Below, in pieces: positions 23,842-31,798 of a stretch of DNA of 64,000 nt. Under the pieces are notes generated by a model that saw nothing but the letters and a program-made list of their open reading frames with translations, searched no databases and was not told where the DNA came from. Position numbers and translations under genes: made by a program. Source of the stretch: Chloroflexota bacterium (GTDB taxonomy: Bacteria > Chloroflexota > Anaerolineae > Anaerolineales > Villigracilaceae). Position 1 is the first letter of the stretch. Every line of letters starts with the position of its first letter. The stretch lies in contig JACRBN010000025.1 of assembly GCA_016213105.1 (NCBI GenBank), forward strand, positions 248,001-312,000. The letters run 5' to 3'.

Positions 23842-24861
23842 CTAAAATTCAACCAACCGCCCCGTAGTCTGCGATTCCTTCGCGCCCAGCGCCAACTTCA
23901 AGGCCTGGATGCCATCGTTCAAACCGCAAATCGGTTGGGCGCCATTCACCACGTCGAGGAAGTGTTGGGTCTGCGCGACGAAGAGGTGATTGCGGTCGAA
24001 GCCTTCGGGCAGGGGGAACTGCTCCACCACCGCGGCAGGCGGATTGGCCGTATAGGTTCCAAACTCGGCGGGCATGCGCAGGTGATGCAGCACGCCGTCG
24101 GCGTTGTCCCAGCGCAGGGTGCCCTGCGTCCCGACAATCTCCAGCTTGTGAATCGGCGGGCGCTGGAAATAGTTGACATGTACGCCGCCAACTGCCCCAT
24201 TCACGAACCTCAAACCGATCTCGGCCATATCCTCCACATCCACTTCGAGCGGGGAGAGATGGCCGTTGAACGACCACAAGGCTTCGACGTCGCCCAGCAG
24301 GTAGCGCAGATAATCCAGCGGATGCGTGAGCGTGACGATCACGCCGCCGCCCAACTCCGCGCGCGCGGCGTAGCTCTGGCGGTAATCCTCCCACGGATGC
24401 CAGTTTGGCAGGTACTCGCCCCAGTGCGAGTGGACGGTCAGCACACGCCCAAGCACCCCGGCCTGGATCAAATCGCGCGCCTTGTTGATGGTGGGATGAT
24501 AACGGAACTGGAACCCGACCAGGATGCGGCTCCCGCTCTTCGCGGCTGCCTGCTGCAACAGATCGAGTCCCTCCAGCGAGTGGGAGACGGGCTTTTCGAG
24601 CAGGATGTGACAACCCGCCTCGGCGGCTGGGATGGCAACCTCCAGATGCATCGACGTGGGATTGGCCACCACGACCGCCTCGGGCTTGTGCCGCTTCAGC
24701 GCCTCAGCCAGGTCCGCTTCGACGGGATAGCCCGCCAACTCGTCATCGGGCAGGGTGGCCTTGCGGGTGCGCAACAGAACGAGATCCGTCTCGCCCAGGG
24801 CGACCAGGTTACGAAAATGACGTCGGCCAATGGAGCCGAGACCAGCAATCAGGAATTTCAT
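23842..24861 (-). CDS. Gfo/Idh/MocA family oxidoreductase
   Basis: NAD(P)-dependent sugar or cyclitol oxidoreductase of 339 residues. The N-terminal Rossmann motif is FLIAGLGSIGRRHFRNL; VVVANPTSMHLEVAIPAAEA and ILLEKPVSHSLEGLDLLQQA give the family's EKP motif near residues 90-110 with the catalytic Lys. The C-terminal half (GGGVIVTLTHPLDYLRYLLG) has the His-Pro-x-Asp substrate stretch. Context in a polysaccharide cluster suggests it acts on a nucleotide sugar. The start at 24861 has AGGTG upstream. Last gene of the long minus-strand run. Confidence 0.88.
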   Translation of the reverse strand: MKFLIAGLGSIGRRHFRNLVALGETDLVLLRTRKATLPDDELAGYPVEADLAEALKRHKPEAVVVANPTSMHLEVAIPAAEAGCHILLEKPVSHSLEGLDLLQQAAAKSGSRILVGFQFRYHPTINKARDLIQAGVLGRVLTVHSHWGEYLPNWHPWEDYRQSYAARAELGGGVIVTLTHPLDYLRYLLGDVEALWSFNGHLSPLEVDVEDMAEIGLRFVNGAVGGVHVNYFQRPPIHKLEIVGTQGTLRWDNADGVLHHLRMPAEFGTYTANPPAAVVEQFPLPEGFDRNHLFVAQTQHFLDVVNGAQPICGLNDGIQALKLALGAKESQTTGRLVEF

Positions 24862-24878
24862 ACGCACCTGCCATTCTA

Positions 24879-26066
24879 TTAAATATATGGGTTGCCGAGA
24901 ACACAGACAACATAATAAACGACCCCGCTGACAATATGCAAGGCCCAAAGCAGCGCGGGAAAGCGGCGCTCGAACTGCGTCCGTTTGGGAACCTCCAGAT
25001 AGAAGAGGGTCGAAACCGCAAAAAGCAGCAGCAGGGTAATCTGTCCGCTCCAGATAAAGTTGCCTTCCAGCAGGCGTTCATTTTCCGCGAAAAAATAGGT
25101 GAAGACGGCCCCGAATAGAAAGACCAGCCAGCCCAACACCAAGCGCACATCCCCCCTGGCCTGTTTGAAGAACAGGATCGACACAGATAGGGGGAACAGG
25201 ATCGACAGGAGGAACTTCAGCCCCAAATAGTTGGAAAACGCGCCCATCACGCCAAACGGTAGGAGACCGATTCCGCCCGCTTCATTGGCGTAATAGGTTA
25301 CGCCGAACTGCCAGGCCAGCACCAGGGCGGTCGGCAGGCCCACACCAAAGAACAACGCCAGGGTATGTACGTATGCCTTTCTCCATAAACGGTAGGCGGC
25401 ATAAAAAACCAGGGCAGGCAGGATGCAGATCGCCAGGCTCGGTTTGATGAACGTCCCCAGCGCTGAGAGCAGCGCAGTGGCAGCCACCTGCCACAGGTAC
25501 GGCCGATGCTCCTCGGAAAAGCAGCACAAGGCATACATGAATTGCAGGATGGCCAGCGGCTTGAGCAGGAACATGGTGGGGCTGTGATAGACGTTCATGC
25601 CGATATACCCCAGGTACAGCAAACCATCCAGCGGCCACAACAGGCTGACCGGCGCCGCCATGCCGACGCCCAACGCGGCCAGCATGACCTTCCAGGCCGG
25701 CACGTGCCCCTTTGCGAGAGCCGTCCAATACCAACAAACCAGGACGAGCAGGGTCAACTCCGCAAAGGCCACGGTCGCGACGAAACCCGCCCCCTCGAAG
25801 GAGAGCCCGAGCGTTTGATTCAGGAAAACGAGCAGCCGTTCCCAGGCAGAGTGGGCCTGGACAAAGGCGGGGATGCCGTCAGGCCCGTGTTGTTGCAGGG
25901 CTTTTGCCCAACGCAGGTGCTGATAATAATCCGAGAGGGCATCCGCATCCCTCAGGTATGTATGCGAATAGGCCGCGGGCACGATCAGCGCCAGACCAAG
26001 TGTCATCAATGTTAGGAGCAGGGTCAGTTTTTCACGGGTACCGATAAAATTCCAGATTTTTTGCAT
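24879..26066 (-). CDS. Polytopic membrane protein, GT-C-like
   Basis: A 395-residue protein with about ten hydrophobic helices. After the first helix (residues 14-34) comes a loop with acidic residues, HTYLRDADALSDYYQHLRW, in the position where GT-C glycosyltransferases carry their catalytic Asp motif; a second conserved-looking stretch is GMNVYHSPTMFLLKPL. These features suggest a lipid-linked sugar transferase or polymerase, but no named family was recognised. The start at 26066 lies 1 bp after the stop of the sulfotransferase gene, so the two are co-translated. Confidence 0.7.
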   Translation of the reverse strand: MQKIWNFIGTREKLTLLLTLMTLGLALIVPAAYSHTYLRDADALSDYYQHLRWAKALQQHGPDGIPAFVQAHSAWERLLVFLNQTLGLSFEGAGFVATVAFAELTLLVLVCWYWTALAKGHVPAWKVMLAALGVGMAAPVSLLWPLDGLLYLGYIGMNVYHSPTMFLLKPLAILQFMYALCCFSEEHRPYLWQVAATALLSALGTFIKPSLAICILPALVFYAAYRLWRKAYVHTLALFFGVGLPTALVLAWQFGVTYYANEAGGIGLLPFGVMGAFSNYLGLKFLLSILFPLSVSILFFKQARGDVRLVLGWLVFLFGAVFTYFFAENERLLEGNFIWSGQITLLLLFAVSTLFYLEVPKRTQFERRFPALLWALHIVSGVVYYVVCVLGNPYI

Positions 26067-26067
26067 C

Positions 26068-27093
26068 CTACCACGTTTTATCCTTCTCGTATCTCCAACG
26101 GATCAGCATCTCCCCCGCCGCCTCCTTGAACACGGCCCGATCCTTTTGCGTGAACAGGCGGCTCCAGTTGCCCGCCTGTCCCTTGGGCAGGAAGGAGGAG
26201 ATGTCGCCGTTGCGTTTGGCCTGCCACTCCTCGTCAGGGTTGGAGGCCATCTCGGCGCGGAGGGTTGCCTCCAGCGACGGGTCGGAGTCCACGCCCAGGA
26301 AGGCCCACAGCTTCTGCATCTCCTCGAAGGGATGGGCCAGCAGGTCCTCGTAGCGCATCCCGTAGTAGTTGCCGCCGAACAGGCGGCGGCCTTCATCCTC
26401 GGTCTCTTTCAGGTTTTTCGCCCAGCCCGAGGCCACGCGGCGGATGACGCTCTCGGTGAAGATCGAACGCGTGCCGTTCGTGAATTGCGCCTGATCCTTG
26501 CGCAGGTCCGCGATGATGCGCCTATCCTCGGCGGTCAGGAATTTGGACTCCTCCACGAAGTTGCGGAAGCGCTCCGAGATGAGCACGTCGCGCCCGTCGC
26601 GGACGATGTAGACCAGCTTCGCGTCGGGATAGATGGCGTGCATGTCGCGCACTGCCTGGCCGTGGATGGTGGATGAGGGGCTTTTGTCGCCGACGATGCG
26701 CTTGCCCTCGCGGGCGGCGTCCCGTTCCATGATGAAGTCCGCGGCGGAGCGCAGCACCAACGGCGACAGGTCGCGGCCCTGATTCCAGCGGTTGGACTTG
26801 CGGGTCAGCCACTCCTCCGCCTCGGGCGTGTTGACCAGTGACTTGAGCAGCGGCTGGCGCGTGAAGAAATGCGCCTGATAGTTGCAATGCACCTCGGGGT
26901 GCAGACGCACCAGGCGCATGAGCAGCGTCGTGCCCGAGCGCGCATGCCCGAAGATAAAGAACTTCTCGCGTGGGAAGAACTGTTTGATCTCGGCCACTTC
27001 CTCAAGTGTGATGGCGGGGATGGGATTGCGTTTATTCTTTTTTGGGTCGCCCTTGATGAGGATGCGGGCGGCGGATTTTAGACGGGAAAACAT
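26068..27093 (-). CDS. Sulfotransferase family protein
   Basis: Predicted PAPS-dependent sulfotransferase of 341 residues. The 5'-phosphosulfate loop is FFIFGHARSGTTLLMRLVRL (about residues 45-64), with the GxxRSGTT core; the 3'-phosphate-binding region is KLVYIVRDGRDVLISERF (about 165-182), with RDxRD. Nothing identifies the acceptor, but its place in a polysaccharide cluster points to a glycan or glycolipid. GGAG lies upstream of the ATG at 27093. A partial duplicate of its first 30 codons sits at 27607-27726, across the lipoprotein gene. Confidence 0.88.
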   Translation of the reverse strand: MFSRLKSAARILIKGDPKKNKRNPIPAITLEEVAEIKQFFPREKFFIFGHARSGTTLLMRLVRLHPEVHCNYQAHFFTRQPLLKSLVNTPEAEEWLTRKSNRWNQGRDLSPLVLRSAADFIMERDAAREGKRIVGDKSPSSTIHGQAVRDMHAIYPDAKLVYIVRDGRDVLISERFRNFVEESKFLTAEDRRIIADLRKDQAQFTNGTRSIFTESVIRRVASGWAKNLKETEDEGRRLFGGNYYGMRYEDLLAHPFEEMQKLWAFLGVDSDPSLEATLRAEMASNPDEEWQAKRNGDISSFLPKGQAGNWSRLFTQKDRAVFKEAAGEMLIRWRYEKDKTW

Positions 27094-27114
27094 TCGCGTT
27101 TTATCTCCAATGAT

Positions 27115-27588
27115 TTATCGTTCAAGCACAAGAACACAGCCTTCCCCGGGAGCGTCTGCGCGGGTTATATTGTTGATCAGGATGCCTTCTTCATTTTGCA
27201 CAAGGTCAAAACGCAGGAAATGGGGCGGAGTAGGAGTGACAGGTGAACTGTCACTCCTGGGATAAAGCGTCTCTTCAACAAGGACCACATTCGCACCGCA
27301 GTCGTAGAGTTTGTACGACACGTTCACTTTCCACCATTTGGACTGGAACTTGGATGCATCACCCAGAGGTACAATCTTGGGGTTTCCCATCGCTAGTGTG
27401 GTAAGCAGATTAAATGCGTTGAGCACGTCTGCTTCCGTCTGGGCTTCATTGATCTTCCTGTAAAAGGCATCCACCGTCTCGACAGAGGCGGATGTGGATC
27501 CGAGGGGTGCGGGTGTGGCAGTGGGCGCAGGCGCACATGCGGTGAAGAACAAGAGGAACGAAAGCATGAAAAGCACAATCTTATTCAT
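27115..27588 (-). CDS. Small lipoprotein of unknown function
   Basis: A 157-residue lipoprotein. The signal peptide ends at lipobox FTAC (Cys near residue 18), followed by APAPTATPAPLGSTS, a short Pro/Thr linker, and a domain of about 125 residues with no recognised motif (AFYRKINEAQTEADVLNAFN; WWKVNVSYKLYDCGANVVLV). The Met at 27588 is preferred over a GTG two codons earlier. The gene lies between the sulfotransferase start (27093) and a duplicated, broken copy of that start (27607-27726), so it looks like an insertion. Confidence 0.75.
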   Translation of the reverse strand: MNKIVLFMLSFLLFFTACAPAPTATPAPLGSTSASVETVDAFYRKINEAQTEADVLNAFNLLTTLAMGNPKIVPLGDASKFQSKWWKVNVSYKLYDCGANVVLVEETLYPRSDSSPVTPTPPHFLRFDLVQNEEGILINNITRADAPGEGCVLVLER

Positions 27589-27606
27589 GGGCACAACCTT
27601 TTTCTT

Positions 27607-27726
27607 TCAATGTAGCATAACCAGGCCGGTTAAACAAATGGCAGGGATGGGATTGCGTTTATTCTTTTTTGGGTCGCCCTTGAGCAGGATGCGGGCGGCG
27701 GATTTCAGACGGGCGAACAAATCCAT
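27607..27726 (-). pseudogene. Duplicate 5' fragment of the sulfotransferase gene
   Basis: Reads MDLFARLKSAARILLKGDPK, then KNKRNPIPAI, followed by an unrelated tail and a stop 39 codons in. The intact gene at 26068-27093 begins MFSRLKSAARILIKGDPKKN with the same continuation, KRNPIPAI. The match ends sharply after PAI. The ATG overlaps the stop of the upstream gene as TAATG, which was probably the original context of the sulfotransferase start. The intact copy and the fragment flank the lipoprotein gene. Confidence 0.88.
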
Positions 27727-28073
27727 TACTTGTACTCTCTAACGACTTCGATCAAGCCAACGATATTCTCGTTGAGTTCTTCCAGGTCTTCAGCGGGGAT
27801 CCACCACTCGCAGTGATGGTCACCGCCCACTTTGTGGACCGCGTAACGGTCCATGAAGCTCTTCTTTACCGCAAACTTCGTCACGTATCCAGCTCCGCTC
27901 TCACGCACATTCCACTTGACCGCGATCTCGCAGGCGTATTCTTCATTGGTCACGGGATAAAAGATCGGCTGCTCGGGCAGGCGCGGCGGCCAGCGGCGGA
28001 ATCCGCTGGCGGAGACCAATTCTAATTCTTTTGGGCCTGTTGGGCGGAAGAGAATCACCGTCTCTTCTAACAT
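27726..28073 (-). CDS. Small protein of the 'ADP-ribosylation/crystallin J1' type
   Basis: A 115-residue cytosolic protein. The wording FRPTGPKELELVSASGFRRW, PPRLPEQPIFYPVTNEEYAC and WWIPAEDLEELNENIVGLIE matches a common family of short proteins labelled ADP-ribosylation/crystallin J1, whose role is unknown despite the name. The ATG at 28073 overlaps the previous stop as TGATG, with GGAAG upstream, so it is translationally coupled to the transporter gene. A GTG one codon earlier is possible. Confidence 0.75.
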   Translation of the reverse strand: MLEETVILFRPTGPKELELVSASGFRRWPPRLPEQPIFYPVTNEEYACEIAVKWNVRESGAGYVTKFAVKKSFMDRYAVHKVGGDHHCEWWIPAEDLEELNENIVGLIEVVREYK

Positions 28074-28516
28074 CACCGCTTCCAGTTCAGCATGACCAGC
28101 CCTGCCAGACAGACAAAAATCCCAACAATATTTACCCAGGAGATCTTGTCCTTGAAGAGGAAGATCGCCACGGGCAGCAGAATCAGCGAGGCGACCACGT
28201 TGACCAGCACCGCGGCGATGCCCAGATTCCAGCCCGAGCGGTAGACCAGCAGGAAGCCGAACTCGATGCCCACGATGGCCAGGGCCAGCGCGAAACTGGC
28301 CCAGTTGAGCTGCTTCAACTCGAAGGCCAGTCCGTTTTGGGCGGGGAAGAAGAAGGTGGCAACGATGGTAATTCCGAGCGCGACGGCGTAGGTCACGACC
28401 AGCGAGATGGTAAAGTTAATATTCGACGGCACGCTCTTGGCGCTGAAATGATACAGCGCGCTCGAACCAATGGCAAGGGTGATGGAGAAGTAGAAGAGGA
28501 ACATGGATTTTTTCAT
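28073..28516 (-). CDS. EamA/DMT-type small membrane transporter
   Basis: A 147-residue membrane protein with five helices: about residues 5-22, 35-57, 73-92, 95-116 and 125-143. The last helices (LLPVAIFLFKDKISWVNIVG, IFVCLAGLVML) carry the ExxxxxExxxxxxxxGxxLIxxG-like ending typical of EamA repeats, with one repeat only. Substrate unknown. The start at 28516 is chosen because upstream codons fall inside the palindromic repeat at 28533-28650. Coupled to the following small gene. Confidence 0.72.
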   Translation of the reverse strand: MKKSMFLFYFSITLAIGSSALYHFSAKSVPSNINFTISLVVTYAVALGITIVATFFFPAQNGLAFELKQLNWASFALALAIVGIEFGFLLVYRSGWNLGIAAVLVNVVASLILLPVAIFLFKDKISWVNIVGIFVCLAGLVMLNWKR

Positions 28517-28532
28517 ATCATAATGTGAATCT

Positions 28533-28650
28533 GTCATTGCGAGGAGCCTGCGAAGCAGGCGACGTGGCAATCTCAAGTAACCTGTAAATAAGAATTTGGA
28601 TGGTAAGTTGAGATTGCTTCGTCGTGCCTTCGGCACTCCTCGCAATGACA
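28533..28650. repeat. MITE-like palindromic repeat, copy 2
   Basis: TGTCATTGCGAGGAGCCTG at the left and CTCCTCGCAATGACA at the right, with GCAATCTCAA and TTGAGATTGCTTCG inner arms and an AT-rich centre. The longest copy in the window (about 118 bp), between the GIY-YIG gene and the DMT gene. Confidence 0.85.
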
Positions 28651-28652
28651 CT

Positions 28653-28949
28653 TTAACTCCAAAACTCTTTTGAGAGGTCTTTCCATTCAGGATTGATACT
28701 GTTTATCAAATCGATTTTATCTTGCCTTGAACCTGCTTTGATTTGCTTTTCGCGAAAGATGGCTGCGTTGACATCATCGCCGCATTCAAAATACACCAAC
28801 TGGTCGACGTTGTACTTTTTCGTAAAGGCACTTCCAATCTTTCCTTTGTGCTCCGACAATCTGCGTTCCAAATTATTCGTCACGCCCGTGTAAAGAACCG
28901 TGTGACGGGAATTCGTCAGAATGTAAACGCAGTATTGTTTGTTTCCCAT
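28653..28949 (-). CDS. GIY-YIG nuclease-domain protein
   Basis: A 98-residue single-domain GIY-YIG endonuclease-like protein (UvrC N-terminal/Slx1 fold). Motif: YCVYILTNSRHTVLYTGVTN with the VYIL and LYTGVT halves, then LERRLSEHKGK (the Arg/His stretch) and YFECGDDVNAAIFREKQIKA with the metal-binding Glu in REKQIK. Proteins of this size are common and of unknown biological role. It sits between two MITE-like repeats, copies 2 and 3. Confidence 0.9.
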   Translation of the reverse strand: MGNKQYCVYILTNSRHTVLYTGVTNNLERRLSEHKGKIGSAFTKKYNVDQLVYFECGDDVNAAIFREKQIKAGSRQDKIDLINSINPEWKDLSKEFWS

Positions 28950-29016
28950 ATTTCATCCACACTGACAATACTTTATAACAGCTCAACCCACCATAAACTC
29001 ACATTTGCTGGTTAGT

Positions 29017-29056
29017 TGAGATTGCTTCGTCGGCCTACGGCCTCCTCGCAATGACA
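29017..29056. repeat. MITE-like palindromic repeat, copy 3 (right half only)
   Basis: TTGAGATTGCTTCGTCGGCC ending in CCTCCTCGCAATGACA matches only one arm of the family. It overlaps the 3' end of the glycosyltransferase gene at 29035 and supplies its last codons and stop. Confidence 0.75.
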
Positions 29057-30495
29057 TTAGGGTTTAGCACTTTCAAAATATATTCCGCCGTGCGTTGACC
29101 AGACGTGGCATCCGTGAAGGTGACCTCATCTTCCACGAACTTGCGGCGTTCCTGCGAGTCGATGGTGCGGTCTTTCAGGTACAGATTGAGCGCATCGCGC
29201 AATTCGTTTTCATCTTTGGCTACACGACCCGCTTTGGCAAGGCGGAAGCGCTGATGGGTGGGCCAGTCGCCGATTTCCTTTAGCGAGAGCGAGAACTTGT
29301 TGGGTTTGTTCCAGCCGCCAGGGACGTCGATGGTGGCGGCGATCATGGGCGTGTCGTGGACGGCGGTCTCGACCAGCATGGTCGAGTAGACCGTCACCAC
29401 CACATCCGAGTAGGCCATCATGGAGGACTTCTCATCCATGTCCTCGCCGCCGTAGTAGCCAAGCGAGCCACCCAGCGCCACAGGCTGGACGACATGCACG
29501 TGCGGATATTTCTTCTCCAACTCGAAGACTTGCGCGCGTTCGTCGGCGAAGATCTTCGGCTTGTCCTGGAAGTGACTCGGGTGCAGGCGGATCAACAACT
29601 GCGACGGCTCGGCCAGCGCATCGGACGAGACCAGTTTCGCCAGCGCTTCGATGTTGGGATAGTTCGGCGCAAAGTGGACGAAGCTGCTGGCGTACGAGAT
29701 CAGCTTGCGGCTCGGGTCGAGGCCGTGCAGATTGAAATACTCGTCGCGCGGCATGAGCCATTGCTTGCGAAAATATCCATCGTAGGATGGGATACCGCCG
29801 ATGTTGACCTGCTCGGGCTTCCAATCCGAGCCGTTGACCAACTCGTCCTTTTGCAGCTGCGACCAGCAGGTGGCCCACTGCACGTCCGCGCCTGGGACGT
29901 TGTAGCTGGAAGAATTGTCCCAGCCGACGATGACGGTCATGTTCGGGATCCCCCTTTGGGCGGATTCGCGCAGCAGGTAGCGGTCCATGCGCCAGCCAGG
30001 GGTGGAGGCGATGACCAGGTCGGGCTGGTACTTGTCGAAGAGGTCGGAGTACAGATTTGGCGTGAAGCGTTTTTGGATTTGCACCAGCCATCTGCGGGCG
30101 AAGGAAAAATTCCGCAGCAGGAGGATCGCCAGCGCGGAGGGAATCCACACCCCCAGGCGGAACTTCCAGCCGTTCTCGGCCCACACCTCCCAAATGTGAC
30201 TGTCCATCGCTTCGGTGTTGATGCGGCGCGAACCGCCGACGCGGCGCAGGTAGATGAGCAACGATTGCAGGCGCGGGCTGACCTTTTTGGCGTAGTCGTC
30301 CGCCTGCTTGAGGCGCAGACCTTCGAAGGTCAACCCAGGCTGGGCGAAGCGCGCCGCGATCTTGCCTCTGGTTTCGTCGTCGGTGAGGACGACGACTTCA
30401 ACGCCCGCTTTGAGCAGCGTCGGGACGACGTCGCTTTGCAGGAAGTAGATGATTGCCATGCCGTGGTCGGCGGAAATGAAAATGCGTTTGGTCAT
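29035..30495 (-). CDS. GT-B glycosyltransferase / CDP-glycerol transferase-like
   Basis: Predicted surface-polysaccharide transferase of 486 residues. The N-terminal half begins RIFISADHGMAIIYFLQSDV; the C-terminal nucleotide-binding half has YASSFVHFAPNYPN, LIRLHPSHF and the glycine-free donor loop DVVVTVYSTMLVETAVHDTP followed by MIAATIDVPG, much like CDP-glycerol glycerophosphotransferases and capsule GTs. The family differs from classical GT4. A relative is at 43270. AAAAGGA precedes the ATG at 30495. The last residues (VIARRP) and the stop come from a MITE-like repeat; a duplicate of the first 11 codons is at 30628-30669. Confidence 0.78.
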   Translation of the reverse strand: MTKRIFISADHGMAIIYFLQSDVVPTLLKAGVEVVVLTDDETRGKIAARFAQPGLTFEGLRLKQADDYAKKVSPRLQSLLIYLRRVGGSRRINTEAMDSHIWEVWAENGWKFRLGVWIPSALAILLLRNFSFARRWLVQIQKRFTPNLYSDLFDKYQPDLVIASTPGWRMDRYLLRESAQRGIPNMTVIVGWDNSSSYNVPGADVQWATCWSQLQKDELVNGSDWKPEQVNIGGIPSYDGYFRKQWLMPRDEYFNLHGLDPSRKLISYASSFVHFAPNYPNIEALAKLVSSDALAEPSQLLIRLHPSHFQDKPKIFADERAQVFELEKKYPHVHVVQPVALGGSLGYYGGEDMDEKSSMMAYSDVVVTVYSTMLVETAVHDTPMIAATIDVPGGWNKPNKFSLSLKEIGDWPTHQRFRLAKAGRVAKDENELRDALNLYLKDRTIDSQERRKFVEDEVTFTDATSGQRTAEYILKVLNPNVIARRP

Positions 30496-30538
30496 AAATC
30501 CTTTTATACGTCACACCTGCACTTGCGTGCGGTGCAAG

Positions 30539-30626
30539 TGTTGCGAGCGCGTAGCGCGAAGCAATCTCAGGCTAGCATGCAAGCATGAGATTGCTTCGGG
30601 CGGGAGAACGCCGCCCTCGCAATGAC
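30539..30626. repeat. MITE-like palindromic repeat, copy 4
   Basis: GTTGCGAGCGCGTAGCGCG, GAAGCAATCTCA, a centre with CTAGCATGCAAGCAT, TGAGATTGCTTCGGG and GCCGCCCTCGCAATGAC. The left end is degenerate. It lies between the intact 5' end of the gene at 29035-30495 and the short duplicate of that end. Confidence 0.8.
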
Positions 30627-30627
30627 A

Positions 30628-30669
30628 TCAAGTGCCGCGGTCGGCGGAGATGAAAATGCGGTTGGTCAT
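30628..30669 (-). pseudogene. Duplicate 5' fragment of the glycosyltransferase gene at 29035
   Basis: Reads MTNRIFISADRGT and stops. The intact gene begins MTKRIFISADHGM. The nucleotide match is about 40 bp, from just before the ATG, then breaks into the MITE-like repeat. It lies directly upstream of repeat copy 4 and just downstream of the AT-rich gene at 30757. Confidence 0.78.
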
Positions 30670-30756
30670 GTAGTCTGTTAGTCACGCAGCCAGACAGTCT
30701 ATTTCTTGTTCTACAGCTTACTTCTATGAATTAATATTACAAGATATTCATTTTCT

Positions 30757-31758
30757 TCATTCAACGTTTGTAATTAGCGGCATTTGTCTACCAGTTTGCA
30801 AGTCAAGGAGCCAAATTTCAAGAAAATTGTCTTCTTTTATAAAAGTAATGTATCTCCCGCTGGGTGACCATATAACATCTTTTTCAATCGTTCCGTTTAA
30901 TATAAAAGGAGTCTTTTCTATGATTGAACATGAAAAGGGGTTTTCTTTAAATTGAAGTCTGACAACTTCAAGATTTTCGTTGGCTTGAAAAACCAATTTC
31001 GCACCGTCTGGCGACCAAGAAAGAAAATAGACAGGGTGATCAACTTTTAGGGACGCCATTTCCCTTGTTGGAAGATAAATAAAAATGATTTCCTGCTCAT
31101 CGACATTGCTTTTTTTCAAGGCAAGCAATGTGCTATCAGGAGACCATGCGGGGTCAGTGGAAACCAGAAAATCGCCTTTGAAGATTTCCTTGTTATTCTC
31201 ACTTATGGAAAAATCAAAACCTTGAAAACCATCCTTTTGTCCTACCAACTGAATTAAATACTTTTTGTTGGGAGATAAATATGTATAGTTAGGCAAATTA
31301 TTATCTTTGCGATAATACTCAACATGATTATCACTCTCCTTAATCAATCCAGATTGAATGTCATACTCCATAAGTCCACTTCGATAGTCTTGCCACATTA
31401 ATTCACTCCCCTTTACCGACCAAACTGGATGCAACTTGTATCGTCCATATGTTAATCGTTTGAACTCTCGTGTTTCCATGTCTACATAACAAATTTCACG
31501 TGTGGATTCCCACCAACTAGGATTGTTCCGAGAAATATTGTCGTACCCATCTGTTGGATAGGAATAACGACACTCAAACGCCACAAATTTCTCATCGGGC
31601 GACCATGCAGGATCTAATTGTCCCACCATGTGGGGAATACCAAATACAATGATGGAAGAATAGTTTATTAACCAAATTCCAAATATAAAGACCAATCCTA
31701 AAACAATCAATACTCCAAGAGTGATTCTTGACGTAAGAGATAGTTTATGCAATTTCAT
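30757..31758 (-). CDS. TolB-like beta-propeller membrane-anchored protein (AT-rich gene)
   Basis: A 333-residue protein with one N-terminal hydrophobic helix (about 12-33) and an extracytoplasmic domain with repeated WSPD-type blades: DPAWSPDEKFVAFE, HPVWSVKGSELMWQ, DPAWSPDSTLLALK, LSWSPDGAKLVFQ, VIWSPSGRYITFI. The WSP(D/S/V)G(S/A)K motif is that of TolB/PD40 six-bladed propellers. A scaffold or sensing role is likely; no partner is seen. It is strongly AT-rich and stands out among the surrounding polysaccharide genes, suggesting later insertion. Confidence 0.82.
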   Translation of the reverse strand: MKLHKLSLTSRITLGVLIVLGLVFIFGIWLINYSSIIVFGIPHMVGQLDPAWSPDEKFVAFECRYSYPTDGYDNISRNNPSWWESTREICYVDMETREFKRLTYGRYKLHPVWSVKGSELMWQDYRSGLMEYDIQSGLIKESDNHVEYYRKDNNLPNYTYLSPNKKYLIQLVGQKDGFQGFDFSISENNKEIFKGDFLVSTDPAWSPDSTLLALKKSNVDEQEIIFIYLPTREMASLKVDHPVYFLSWSPDGAKLVFQANENLEVVRLQFKENPFSCSIIEKTPFILNGTIEKDVIWSPSGRYITFIKEDNFLEIWLLDLQTGRQMPLITNVE

Positions 31759-31798
31759 TTTGTCTCAATTGATTTATAGCCATCAAATAGCAAGAAAT

